Shown here: one piece after another, positions 41,470 to 52,720 of the stretch
Layout: the number at the start of each line of letters is the position of its first letter
Numbering within the stretch: position 1 is the first letter of the stretch
DNA from: Ceratothoa steindachneri
Lineage: Eukaryota; Arthropoda; Malacostraca; Isopoda; Cymothoidae
Assembly: GCA_963969495.1 (NCBI GenBank)
Contig: OZ018326.1
Span: 156,056,900-156,120,899, forward strand
Direction: 5' to 3'
DNA: 64,000 nucleotides
Notes under the pieces: model-generated
Database searches by the model: none
What the model saw: only the letters and a program-made list of their open reading frames with translations
What the model was told of the DNA's origin: nothing
Position numbers and translations under genes: made by a program

Positions 41470-43433
41470 TTGATTTTATTTATTATGATATGGCTCAAAA
41501 CATGGAATGCAGAGAGTTACTCCACATTTGCCACAAAATGACTGGTCATCTTCTACATGGTTCATTTTGGCATCTTCTTTGTTGGTCTCTTTTTTCAAGA
41601 AAGTAACTTCTATTGTCAAATCTTGAATCCACATTTGGAGATACTGTTGAATATTTCATGAGTTTTCTTCCAGAATTGCATTTCAGGTATGGAACAGCTA
41701 TTTGTCTTTTGAAAGTCAAAAGATCAGATGCTTGTTTCCTGTGTATGAATTTGTGAAGAAGCCATGCATTCACTACAGCCATATCTAGTACACGTGTGAA
41801 GAGTGGCCAATACCATTTCTTTTCCCTAACATTAGTCTTATATTTACCTAAAAGCCAATTGTGGTGATCTACGCCTCCCATATTTGTGTTATAATTTTTC
41901 AACACATTTGGCTGTGGAACTCTTACTTTGGCTTTTTCTTTTTTATCCCATCTCAGCACATTATTTACAGGTTCAGTTGAATCCCAGTTAGTTGCAATGG
42001 TGATACATTTATTGTCATTCCACTTGGTAACTAGAACTTCTCCGTTTTTGTCAAATGAATAATTGTAGTAACCTCTTTTTTCTTTTTTCTGTTCTTCACC
42101 TCTCAAGGGACAATCTTGCAACCTATTTTCTCTGACAGTACCTGTTGATCTTATTCCTTGCATTTGTAAATACACAAGTAAGTCTCTGGAGGTGAACAAA
42201 TTATCGAAATATACACATGATGTATCTTTCATTGCTAGTTCATGAGTCATGATGACAACTACCTTTGTTCCTAGAGTCAATTGTTCAGTTGGATTTCCTG
42301 GATTACTTCCACAATACAAATCAAATTTGTAACAGTATCCTGAAACTCCACATAAAGCCCAAAATTTATACCCAAATCTTATTGGCTTTTCTTTGATGAA
42401 TTGTTTCAAGGAATGATGACCATAATAGCTAACCATCATTTCATCTACTGCTAGATTTTGTTCCATGACTCCAAATTGCTTAAACGAATTGTTAATTTTA
42501 GTGAATAAAGGTCTTAGTTTGAAGCCTTTGTCATCTCTGCAGTTATCAGCCTCAGAATTATCTGTGAAGTGTAAGGCTTTTTATTTCAAGATACCTATTT
42601 CGAGACAATGCCTTTTTTACAATATCAATGCCCAAGTCTTCTTCATTTGACCAATAATTTCTTTCAGAGGGCAATCGATGGTACCCACTGAGTAATAGTA
42701 TCCCAAAGAATGCTTTGATTAATTGTTAATTTTAGTGAATAAAGATCTTAGTTTGAAGCCTTTGTCATCTCTGCAGTTATCAGCCTCAGAATTATCTGTG
42801 AAGTGTAAGGCTTTTTATTTCAAGATACCTATTTCGAGACAATGCCTTTTTTACAATATCAATGCCCAAGTCTTCTTCATTTGACCAATAATTTCTTTCA
42901 GAGGGCAATCGATGGTACCCACTGAGTAATAGTATCCCAAAGAATGCTTTGATTTCTTCCACAGAAATAGTAAATACTCGTTTATTCTTCTGTTCAATGG
43001 CATAACAAACTATTTCTTTCATTATATGATCGAGCACTTCACTAGAAAAAAAGACTTCAAATAGTTCAACAGGTGATTTCAATAAATACTTTTCTTTCAT
43101 TTTTTCTAAGAATGGCACATGGTCATTCTTTTGTGGAATAAGTTTCTGATAAATAGGCACTCTCTTTTGCCATGAAGGTTGTACATTTGTCAGAACTTTT
43201 TTCTTTGATGTGGATATGGTATCAACATAGTACTGAAGTTCTAAAGTTCCTGGAATATCATTCACTGTAGCTTCTCCAAGGATATCTTCATCAGCCTTAT
43301 CTTCATCAGATAAACTATCAACATCAGGTGGAATGATAGCAATTTCAATATCGTCTGCACCTTCTTCTTCAGCATCTTCAAGAACTTCAATAATACCTTT
43401 TATATTGGCAAGTTTTCTTCCATGATACGTCAT
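41470..43433 (-). pseudogene. piggyBac transposase (DDE_Tnp_1_7 type), frameshifted and internally duplicated
   Basis: N-terminal part 43433-42792 (acidic start, then AFFGILLLSGYHRLPSERNY). The catalytic part is 42466-41546 (LAVDEMMVSYYGH with Asp; CVYFDNLFTS with Asp; NMGGVDHHNWLLGKY with Asp). A 234-bp tandem duplication (42487-42720 and 42721-42954, 78 codons) lies between them, with a frame change after KSLTLH. A second frame break at about 41547 gives a stop after CQNEPCRR. The next frame encodes FCGKCGVTLCIPCFEPYH, the C-terminal Cys-rich DNA-binding finger. The protein would excise and insert the element at TTAA. Confidence 0.9.
42487..42954. repeat. 234-bp tandem duplication in piggyBac transposase
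   Basis: The first unit 42487-42720 and the second 42721-42954 are nearly identical (AATTGTTAATTTTAGTGAAT starts each). The unit length is a multiple of three. Confidence 0.9.
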
Positions 43434-44189
43434 ATTGATGGGTGGATGAATCAGAGTAAAGAAAAATGTAATTTAGGGCACGCTTCCTTTTATACCAAAT
43501 GGTTATGTCATGTTCTGAAATGATTGCGCCATGTTATGAAATGATAAAATGTAATTTAGGGCGTGCTTCCTTTTATACCAAATGATCTATTCATAGATCA
43601 CCAAAATTGCTTCGGTTTTCGTTCTTATACTATCTAAATAAACTTGCCGATATCATGACAATACTTATGTTTTACATCTTACTTATCATATCTATGCAAA
43701 AAAAAAAGAAAAAAAAAGGTATATTACAATATTATATTTAATGGTTTGCATTTCTCATTTTTCTCTGAAAATTTATGACAAATTAAATTTCATATAACTT
43801 CAGAAATTTTAATATTGCATTATTGACAATTTTATTATAGATAAAAGTATATGTTTACTTTAATAAATTGCTATAATATATCAATTTAAAGTACAACATC
43901 TAATTTAAAAAAAAAAAAAATTAACTGATCTCTAAATAGATCAGTGGGCATTAATGGGTTAATCCGCACAACACAGAATGACACATTCCCAGCCTCAGCA
44001 CCAATCATAGCTACTATACATTTGCACAAGTGTAAACAGTGCTTTTTGCTTCATAACTTGCTACACAAAAACATACCACTACACTATCTCAATGTAGAAA
44101 TAAAAAAAAATCTGAATTAAAATCTACCTAAAGATAATAGGCACAGAGTTGTTCAGTAAACTCTTATGCTTCTCACACTCATTCCACTC

Positions 44190-46295
44190 CTCCCTGTAAG
44201 TGGTGCGGCAATTTGCCTTCCTGGCTGCCATGTTGATGGGACTTAGAGCCCCATCCAGCCTCAGCTAGCCTGTTCTCCTTCTTATCCTGCTTCCTCACTT
44301 TCCTTACAACTTCTCCCACAACTTTCTCTGGTCAGCCTCTAATTTCACAGGGTAGATGCCAACCAGCTTTTTCACAGCCAACCATCCCGGATTGGGGGGG
44401 AGGGGACACTGTCCCCTCACTCCTGAGCTCCAGTTTGGGATGGTAGATTTTTAATAGCCTGCTTCACCCCTACCTTCACATTCCATTTATTTCTCCTTTC
44501 ACTGTCAATCATTTATTACGCCGTGCCTAAGGTGGAGTTGCCATGCCGATAGGCTGCTAGGTCACTAGGTGGGATGAGTGGCCTCAAATGGCAGCAGCTG
44601 GTTCTGCCAGCCCCGTATTTACCCCTCACAGAATGGGCTACTGTGGTTGGTGATAAGTGTGTGCATCATGTGACATTAAACGGGTCACCATGCCCAATGA
44701 AGACTCAATAAAAAAAAAATTCTCTTCCCTTACCTTAGCCTCTACCATCACCAGAGCCGCCCTTAGGCAGCTCCACTGAAAAAAATGGAGCCCCCCCCCC
44801 TGTGCTCTCTCTGGGGACCCTCCAAATTTCTTCTCCCCAAGAGGAGGCTAACTCTTCTCCTTTGCCTATGGGTGTAGCAGACTCCCCCTCACCCCCTTCT
44901 GTCACTTTTTCCAACAGCAGTCTCCCCTTTACTTTCCAAGGGGACTCTCAGGAAAGCAGGCAGGCGGCCCATTATTGACTGCTCCCAGTTGAGGCGGCTC
45001 AATAGGGCCAACCCCATTAAGGGGAAAAGGTTGCCAGGCCCTGTTGGCCCATGCCCCTTAATGTCCTGCAGGCGTGAGCGACAAGTTTGCAGGGGGTCAT
45101 TGTATATGCCCCCCTCGCTTCCTTAACGGATGCCGGTTCGCCAGCATTAGAAGATAAAAAAAAGAACCTTGAATGGGATCTGTGATGTCTTATGGGGGGA
45201 TGGCGACATGGAGCCCCCTTTGAGATAGACTTGGTTCCTGAGATGACCCAGTCCACCCCTGTGCAAGCAGGGTTGTAAAAGCCCCAAAACTCGGGTTTTA
45301 TTTTGGGTGTTTTCATAAAACAAATGCTACTAGCATTAGAATAACATAAAAAAGAATAGCTATCTATTTTTATAATAATAATTAATTAGTTTAATAATTA
45401 AATTAATGTAAGAACAGATCACTGATCAAGAATTGTGGGTACCCATGATAGCCATGACCTTAATTTGATACATATTTATTGAAATTATAAACAAATATGC
45501 ATTTTGAATAAAGTATTGATAAGTAGCATTCATTTTTTGAAAACAAAACAAAAATAAAACCTGGATTTTATTAAATTTCACTTGAAAAACCCAGGTTTTT
45601 TTTATTTGCCAACCCTGTGTGCAAGGACCTCTGCAGACGGCTCGGAACCCAGAGGTCTTAGAAGGAGAGGAGGGATCTCCTCCAGCTGCTGGTACCCCTA
45701 TAACAGCCAAGACCTTCTATTTCCAAGAAGGATCTTGCTGAGGCTGGTCCATCTGGCCTAGGGGCTCCTACCAGCAGAGGAAAGAAGCGGGTTCATTCCC
45801 CGCCCTCCTCTCCTAAAAAGAAAAGACTAAGAAGACTTGTGTCTCATTTCCCTCTGCGGGAGCCACAGGGATGGACGGGGCTGCAGATGTTTCGACAAGC
45901 GACCAAGACAAGATCGGCACATCCAGCCCAGGCAGGGAGTCCCAGACGACCAGAAGTGTGCAGAGCGGTGCCTCAATTATGTTGGGGCCCCTCATTCAGA
46001 GGCTGCCTGGCATTTTTTATTCTGCTGGCTTCAAACGCTTCCTTGTTATTCGCTCCACTGATAGCAGAATGTTGGCTAAGGGCAACATGATCCATCAGAG
46101 GAGCGCTCTAGCTAGTGTGATTGGTAGAGAGCCAAAGGTGATCCATTTCTCAGAGCCTTTTGGCGAATGTGCTGAATCCCTCCTAGGCATCCATGATTAG
46201 TGCCTTTTGGACACTTGATGGCACGCTTTGGACACCCTCTACCATGAACTTAAAATGAAAGGAGTGGTTTATTTGACGTAACTCATAGACTACTC
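44190..46295 (+). mobile_element. I-like copy I1 (5' UTR and ORF1), with hAT MITE
   Basis: 5' terminus CCCT-GTAA-GTGG (44200 region), full 5' UTR, and ORF1 start in GGGTCACCATG (about 44682-44692). ORF1 is degenerate to about 46290, including basic KKKRLRRL-like and GPLIQRLPGIFYSAGFKRF blocks (about 45985-46040). A MITE interrupts it at 45268-45617. At about 46295 the sequence returns to an earlier ORF1 position (copy I2). Confidence 0.8.
45268..45617. mobile_element. hAT-type MITE in ORF1 of copy I1
   Basis: 350 bp, begins CAGGGTTG and ends GCCAACCCTG, flanked by a perfect 8-bp duplication TGTGCAAG (45260-45267 and 45618-45625), as hAT elements make. It is homologous to the MITE at 19281-19658. 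Confidence 0.9.
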
Positions 46296-48965
46296 CATAG
46301 TGGAGCTGCTCGGCACCATCACCAAACTCGAATTCGCCCCTATGCAAGGTCCTCCTCAAATGGCTCAGGTCTCCAAGGCAGTACAAGGAGGGCAGGGATC
46401 TTCTCCTCTGGCCGGTGCCCCTGTGACTGCCAAGACCTTCTCCATCTCAGAGAAGGACCTTGCTGAGGTCAGTCCATCCAGCCTGGGGGCTCTTTCCGGC
46501 GAAGGGGAGAAGCTGGTTCATTACTCACCCTCCTCTCCTAAAAAAAAAACAAGAAAAAGATCGGGGGGGCGCTCCTCTCCATCTGTGGGGATGGATGCGC
46601 CTGCTGCCACTTCGGTAAGCAACCAAACTGAGATCGGCACATCTGGCCCCTCTGCTTTCCCGGGGTGCAAAGCCCCTGACTAAGACCAAAAGTTCTAGTA
46701 CGCAGAGTGGAGCCTCGATGACATCGGGGCCCCTCATTCAGAGACTACCCTGCGTTTTCGAGCCTGCTGGCTTCAAACACTTCCTGCTTATTCGCTCCAC
46801 TGATGGCAGCATGTTGGCTAAGGGCAACATGATCCATCAGAGGAGAGCTTTAGCTATTGTAATTGGTAGAGAGCCGAAGGTGACCCATTTCTCAGACGGG
46901 AGCCTTTTGGTGAAGCGTCGAATTCCTCCGAGGCAGCCATGATTAGCACCCTTTAGACGCTTGATGGCACGCTTGTGAGTGTGAAGCCGCACTCTACCAT
47001 GAACTCCGTGAAAGGAGTAGTTTATGCGAGGGGACTTGTGGCCTACTCCATAGAGGACATCACCTTAGAGCTGGCCGACCATGGGGCGGTCAAGGTCGAA
47101 CGTGTGATGAGAAAACAGGGAGGGGCCTCGAGACCCACCCCTACACTCTTCGTCACGTTCTACTGTAACAAGCTCCCTGAGTCGGTGTGTGCCAGTTGGT
47201 ATTGATACCGTGTGAAGGCATTCGTGCCACTTCCGCGGAGGGGCTATTACTGCCACCGCTTTGGCCATACTAATCGCTCCTGTCGCTGAGCAAAGTCGGG
47301 GTTACAAGAAACCTGTGTAAGTTGCTCCAAGGCCGGTCACGATAAGTCAACTCGTGTGTGACCAGGTGTATCAATTGCGGAGAGCTGCACCCCGCTTCCT
47401 CGAAGCAATGTGGCACCTATCTCCTTGAGAAAAAAATCCTGGTCGTTCAGGCTCAGCATTCTCTCTCATTTCGTGAGCCTAAGGACTTACTCCTGGCGTG
47501 CCCGGCACTGCCCGGGATGTCCTATGCCTCAATGTTGAAAAAGACACCCTCTGCTTCTGGCCCCTCCAGGCCTATGAGTACAGTCGTTTCCGCGCCCATT
47601 TGGAACCCTTTGCGAGTTCTACCCACCCCGGGCGCTTTCCTGGTAAACCTGGCGGCAGAAAGGGTCCACATCCAGCCCCCCTCCCCTCCTTTCCCCCAGC
47701 ATGACCGTTTCCCGTAAAGCGACACGGCCACGCGCCTCCACCGAGTCGTTAGACTCACTGGTGGCAACATCCCTAAAGTTGGTCGCCAGGCCATCTTCCG
47801 GCTTTCCTAAAGCTGCCCCCCGAAAGGAGAACAGCACCAGAGGTGCATCGGCCCCTTCCCCCATGCCCAGTGGTGTGCTGGGTGGCTCGGAGATGGTGGA
47901 CCCTCGATAAGAGGGACTTTCCCGCTTCCGTAACCGCCCCGCCCGCCTAAGGTTTCGAAGTGGAGGGAGGAAAAGACTCGCATGGCGAGCACAACCTCCC
48001 CCAATAAGCCCTCGAAGGCAACAGCGCCCAGAGTTCTGCCTCCCGGAAGTGTACGGCCGGGGGTGGCGCCCCTGGTTCTGCCCAAGATGCTACCCTGGAG
48101 GCTACCACCTTTGACTATTTGTTGCCACGCCTCTGCTTCCATATCTTCTACAGTGCTGGGAGTTTTGCATTCGGCCTTTTTGGAGCACACCTTATGCCAC
48201 GCTGGAACCGTGCCTGTGTATACAGCTGGCTCCAAGTCCCAAGAGCGTGTCAGTTTCAACGCTGTATCCCCTATGTTTTAAGTCAACTGGGCTCTGTCAG
48301 GTGCTGCGTCTGTCTTCTCGTCCAAACTGGTTGCAATACACCTCGGTACGAGAGATAACGCGACGTCCCCTGTTCAGGGACCGGATTGTGCTCTTGGGCC
48401 ATTGGAATCTCCGCATCACTGCGTTCCGATTTTCGTGAGGTCACGGTTTTGCCAAACCGGGCGGATACGAGATTATCTTATGCTGGGTTCCTGGACATGT
48501 AGGAATTGCGGGGAATGAGGGCGCCAAAAAGTGTGTGAGAAATGGGCGACCATATCAGAATTTTGCTCTTCTTCACACCAATTACACGGCAGGAATACAG
48601 GCTGCTTGGCCAAGAAAATGGGAGACAGTGGAGGGGAACTTAAAGTTGTCGCTACCGTTTGTCCCTTATACTCGGGGACGATTCGTGCTCACCGACTTGG
48701 GGACCTTACCACTTTTTGGAGGAGGCTGGCTTCCTCTATTCTCTTTGATTGGTTTTGTAGGTCGCATGTTCCTGCGCCGGGGGTTGCGAGCCTACCTCCG
48801 ACGCTTGAGCCTGCTTCCTTGTTTGCTTTGTTTTCCTTTTTTGTTTGTTTTTTATCATTTTTTTTTTTAATATAGCCTAGTACTAGGCTTGGTGAGTACG
48901 GCGACTTATGCCCCAAATAGGCAGTCGCCAGATGGGCTCCTAAATTATATATATTAAAAAAAAAA
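46296..48965 (+). mobile_element. I-like copy I2, endonuclease and RT deleted
   Basis: Begins in early ORF1 (equivalent to about 7310 in B) directly behind copy I1. ORF1 runs to about 48055; the junction GGCCG at about 48058 joins the end of ORF1 to the RT C-terminus, deleting about 2.8 kb with the whole endonuclease and RT core. RNase H is degenerate (VYTAGSKSQE at about 48218; VPGHVGIAGNEG at about 48490). GC-rich module about 48760-48820, hairpin 1 at 48874-48889, hairpin 2 at 48900-48928, A tail to about 48965. Confidence 0.8.
46300..48055 (+). pseudogene. ORF1 remnant of copy I2
   Basis: Recognisable in order: SISEKDLAEVSPSSLGALSG (about 46440-46500), a Lys/Arg-rich stretch (about 46540-46570), GPLIQRLPCVFEPAGFKHF (about 46727), FSDGSLL, KGVVYARGLVAYSIEDITLE (about 47010-47070), and zinc knuckles (about 47240-47415) with some Cys lost and internal stops (TGA at about 47203 and 47287). 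The tail MTVSRKATRPRASTES (47701) is in another frame. Dead copy of the gag-like protein. Confidence 0.75.
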
Positions 48966-49089
48966 CCCACCCCTACCAACCACCCTTTACTTCCTCTATG
49001 CCTAATTACTAGATAACCAACCCCACTCCCACTAAAACAAAACATAATAGCTATACATACCCATTTTACCCACATATCACTTAAAATCC
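48966..49089. other. CEP350 intron, C/A-rich spacer
   Basis: Short C/A-rich sequence after the copy I2 tail. Nothing recognised. Confidence 0.5.
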
Positions 49090-49640
49090 CATTACCAAAT
49101 GTCCTACGCAAAAGCGGAGGGCCCTCAATATCCAAAAATCTGAAGCAACCTTTGATCACCGAACCAGAATTTCACTTGCCTGACACAATCACCACCCTGT
49201 CCTACATGAATACACAAACATTAGATCTCAACCCCCTCCTGACCTCCCCTGCTACAACCTGAAAACACACTTCATCTCATCCAATCCTGCCCCCTCTTAA
49301 CTATCTCAGAACCTCTTTTAATATAACCTCTCTTCTAGGAGACCTTTAGAAGACCCCACACCATGACGGCCTTCCTGAACACCCTCAAATAGCAGACTCT
49401 GCAAACAACTTGCAACAGACATAAGCAAAGCTTTTAATACCATCAAGATCACTCTTCACGGACACTACATTTCCTTAAACCCTAAGCAACTTGGTTTCAG
49501 AACACTACACTCAACAACCTCTCTTCTTACAGACTTCACACAAAACCTTTGATGGCATCAACCAAGCACAACCACACAGCATGCCTTGTAAGGCAGTGCT
49601 CAGTTTAGACTTATACCTAGTACCTAGAGATGTGGCACTG
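49090..49640 (+). mobile_element. Jockey/CR1-like LINE RT fragment (degenerate)
   Basis: One frame reads LNPKQLGFRTLHSTTSLLTD at about 49478-49540, like the QxGFRxxHSTxxxLxxxT block of LINE RTs. Upstream there is only C-rich degenerate sequence. The fragment is short and has many stops. Confidence 0.45.
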
Positions 49641-50268
49641 CCAACCTATTGCCCCAAGAGAAACTGGTGCTCTCTCTCCAGTCATCCTTTCCTTCGCTTT
49701 TAAAACTTGAATTATATTTTTCATTCTTCATATTTCTTCTCCTACCCTGCATAAAGGGTGGTGGATAGTGTAATAGGGGTAATGCCCCACATTTGATTGC
49801 TTTGTCATCATCAGATTCTGTTGAAGCCATAGTTCACATCTGGTGATGAAACATTGCAGAGTTAGAGCTGGGGTCAATATTGTGATGTCATGAACATAGT
49901 TGCAAAGTGTCGTATTTGGGTCATTATTTTGGATGTTACTTTTACTAGCTAAAATCCCCCCCCTACAGGCATTTTTTGCCAGGCCTGTGCCACTTGTTCA
50001 CTTCACTCACAAAATTAAGAAAATGTCCAAGAAAATTTTTTTTTTATTTCAAAACACATTCAAAATTGGTGTGCAAGAAAAAATATAATTTCACCTTTTT
50101 TTAAAAAATGCACACACATGCTAGGATCATTATAATATGATGAATTTATTATGTATGTGAACCTGTCAGAAAGTTAGTAAACCATTTTTTTTATAGTTGT
50201 ATCTACTTCTATTTTATTTAACTAACTACAAATTTATCCATCCTAAAGCATTAATTCATACCAATACC
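49641..50268. other. CEP350 intron, no recognisable element
   Basis: AT-rich sequence with poly-T runs. I see no gene. It ends with CCAATACC (50261-50268), the left duplication of the next MITE. Confidence 0.5.
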
Positions 50269-50639
50269 CAGTGGTGTAGCTAAGGGGCGGTGAGGGGGCA
50301 CAAATTTAAACAATACCCCAGGCCCTCATTGGAGGGGATCCCCAAACGAGTGTCCCACCCCTTTTTTGAATGACAAAAACAAGCATTAGTCAAGCAAAGT
50401 AGAAGAAGTTACTTAAAAGTAAAATTTTTGTGATGCCATTGCTACAGGCTTTGTTTTATAATCAGTCTAAATCAGGAGTTTCCACTTGTTATGTTTCTCT
50501 GTATTCTTTGGGCGTTTTTATAACTTCATGAGCCGTGTGTATCCTTAAAAATTCATGATATCAAACATTCAGTTGTTGGGGGGGAGGTGCCCAAAGGAGA
50601 TAATGTCCCTGGGGCCCCAAATTCATAGCTATGCCACTG
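50269..50639. mobile_element. hAT-type MITE (second family)
   Basis: 371 bp with ends CAGTGGTGTAGCTA and TAGCTATGCCACTG, flanked by 8-bp octamers CCAATACC and CCAATGCC (50640-50647, one mismatch). The end sequence and 8-bp duplication are typical of hAT elements. No coding. Confidence 0.85.
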
Positions 50640-50656
50640 CCAATGCCCGCTCTGTG

Positions 50657-51180
50657 TACGAGGGGGAGTCAAAAAGTTCTCAGATAAATGGCATAAAATT
50701 TTTATTTGTAATAATACTGTAATCATTTTTCTACATAAGCTCCATTAACATCTATACACTTTCTTAATCTATGAATCCAACGGTAAAGACCATCTTTGTA
50801 GAATTCACGGGGTTGTCTCTGGCACCAAGTAATGACCTGCTTTTTTGCTTCATCTAATGATTGAAACCGGGTTCCTTTTAGGTGTCCCTTTAAATTTGGT
50901 TAGGTTAGGTAACCTAACCTAACCTAACCTAACCTAACCAAATTTAAAGGGACACCTAAAAGGAACCCGGTTTCAATCATTAGATGAAGCAAAAAAGCAG
51001 GTCATTACTTGGTGCCAGAGACAACCCCGTGAATTCTACAAAGATGGTCTTTACCGTTGGATTCATAGATTAAGAAAGTGTATAGATGTTAATGGAGCTT
51101 ATGTAGAAAAATGATTACAGTATTATTACAAATAAAAATTTTATGCCATTTGTCTGAGAACTTTTTGACTCACCTACGTA
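50657..51180. mobile_element. Palindromic mariner-derived element with TTAGG core
   Basis: Two arms of about 250 bp are near-perfect inverted copies. Outer ends read TACGAGGGGGAGTCAAAAAG and, on the other strand, TACGTAGGTGAGTCAAAAAG. Each arm carries the last codons of a mariner transposase: on the plus strand at 50958-51115, DEAKKQVITWCQRQPREFYK, then DGLYRWIHRLRKCIDVNGAY and VEK before a stop. The same reads on the minus strand from the left arm. The centre (50897-50939) is a GGTTA/TAACC repeat run: two units on the left, six on the right. No full transposase. Confidence 0.85.
50897..50939. repeat. (TTAGG)n/(CCTAA)n run at the palindrome centre
   Basis: GGTTAGGTTAGG is followed by five AACCT units plus AACC, in opposite orientations on the two sides of the centre. 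TTAGG is the usual arthropod telomere unit. Exons of CEP350 lie on both sides, so this is not a chromosome end. Confidence 0.85.
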
Positions 51181-51265
51181 TATGGCATTGATGATACCCC
51201 CCAAATATTTTGTACCTATGATAGGTAATGTCTTACTTTATTCCCAATATATCTTTCATTTCCAG

Positions 51266-51373
51266 AATCTTGCCACACTTCGATACCAAAAAGATTCTCT
51301 TCCCACTCGCACTCCACCAGCTGACAAACCATGTCTTTCTGCCATTAGTCCTGAAAACATTCTTCGTTATAAG
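51266..51373 (+). CDS. CEP350: CEP350 homologue, coding exon
   Basis: 108 bp, phase 0 both sides (CATTTCCAG acceptor, AAG/GTAATC donor). It encodes 36 residues: NLATLRYQKDSLPTRTPPAD, then KPCLSAISPENILRYK. It follows the Lys/Glu helix exon in the same order as in CEP350. Short, no domain by itself. The phase match with the exons at 35027 and 58909 supports it. Confidence 0.65.
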
Positions 51374-51904
51374 GTAATCTTGTTGGCCACTGTCAAGTGA
51401 ATTGCTTGTTGAGCTGCAATACTATTCTGCCATAAAGAAAAAGGTGGTGGGTATTGTTGGTGGGCATTATTAAGTGAATAGTTTGTTGAGCTGCATTACT
51501 AATCTATCTTTTAAAAAAAGGTGTTTACTGATTGCTCTTTGAAAGATGGTGGGTACTAGTTGATCTGGTACTAACTAGTCATAATCCTCAAAAAAACATT
51601 ATAGATTCTCCAATTTCTCTCAGGCTCAGGTTGGGGGTCGAGAAGCAATGCCTTAGCAACGACACTTCTCTCAAGGGTTAAATCAAAAACTTTGCAAAAC
51701 AAATGGCTGATGTGTAGTTGGGGTACCCAAACTATGCATGTAGACTTACTTGGCACCTGGAGAACAGCATGCCCCCCGGGCCCCAATGTCCCTGACAGTC
51801 TGGAACTAGATTAAGATTACCTGTTCTTTATTCTTTATATATATTAATATTTTCCCCTTTTCTTTACAAGTCTCTTCTCTCACATTTCATTGACCTGCAT
51901 TTAA
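51374..51904. other. CEP350 intron, no recognisable element
   Basis: Starts with the GTAATC donor. AT-rich. I see nothing else. Confidence 0.5.
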
Positions 51905-52160
51905 TTTTGTAGGCTAGTCGCCGACCAGCTTTCATTCATTGATTCCTACCTGCTCAGGGCTTGGGTTGAGGGAGCTGGTTCACCCGTCTATTTTGGTTCC
52001 AGTTGGGGTAGTGATTTTTAACATGCATTCTTCCCTCTTTTTTTTCTTCTATCCCCCCCTATCTTTTAAGAACCTGCAAAGGGATGTTAGGTATACTATG
52101 GGCAACTGCTGCGGTTGACACCTTTAGGGTTGTGAGCTTCCCTGCCCCAACACTTACAGT
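51905..52160 (+). mobile_element. Possible diverged I-like 5' UTR fragment
   Basis: GACCAGCTT, GGCTTGGGTTGAGG, and GTTGGGGTAGTGATTTTTAA with CCTGCAAAG line up, in order, with the 5' UTR of copies B and J (CCGACCAGCTT, GGGGCTGAGG, GGGGTGGT...TTTTTAACAACC). Identity is low; it could be another subfamily. Confidence 0.35.
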
Positions 52161-52709
52161 TTGCCCTCATTGCCCCGTGGCCTGTGGGTGGATCTGTGGC
52201 TATATTTCTTCCAAATTTTCACTTTATTTACAGATCTGTACTTACCAACTTTCTGCATGATACAGCCTTGTTGGTAGTAGTAGTAGTAGTGGTTCTCCAA
52301 CCGGCCTTTATCCAGGCCGATCCTGAATGGATAATGAAATAGACATAATGGTCAGTATGAGAATCGCTGGTGAGCCCAAGGGCATTAGGGGTTGGTTCTC
52401 TTTTGGAGAGAGGTGCCAGGTATTTTACCTTAACTTCAAGGGAAAAGAATGCTGTAGGTTTTTTTTTATTATTTGAATAATTTTGGTATTATTACACTTT
52501 CTTTCTAAGGGTTATACAAAAGTCCAATCCAAAGTGTTCTGAACCCTGATGGTATTTGTCAGCAACATGACAAAATTGACTTTGGTTTAGAAACTACAGC
52601 TTTTTTTCTATCAACTTGGAGCAGATTTACTAGAAATTTTGCTCCATTCTTCCTCACAGTACATATATCCACAAGTCAATTCCTATTCATTGGGTTTGTT
52701 TGGTGGATG
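52161..52709. other. CEP350 intron, no recognisable gene
   Basis: Contains a short (TAG)n run at about 52274-52290. Nothing else recognised. Confidence 0.5.
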
Positions 52710-52720
52710 CTCTTTTTTAA
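52710..52720. repeat. Left target-site duplication of copy J
   Basis: CTCTTTTTTAA precedes copy J; CTCTTTTTTTAA follows its tail at 58348-58359 (one T longer). Confidence 0.75.

Larger units (their letters stand above)
41242..43958 (-). mobile_element. piggyBac element with broken transposase
   Basis: 2,717 bp with perfect 14-bp terminal repeats (CCCATTAATGCCCA at the left, its complement at the right) and TTAA on both sides (41238-41241, 43959-43962), the exact signature of piggyBac. The transposase is on the minus strand. A subterminal GATCTCTAAAT..GATCA motif occurs near both ends. Flanking host DNA has no recognised feature. Confidence 0.92.

Noticed and set aside
50897..50939. TTAGG run as a sign of a telomere or an internal chromosome fusion point
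   Set aside because: The run is short, is at the centre of a mariner-derived palindrome, and has gene exons on both sides.
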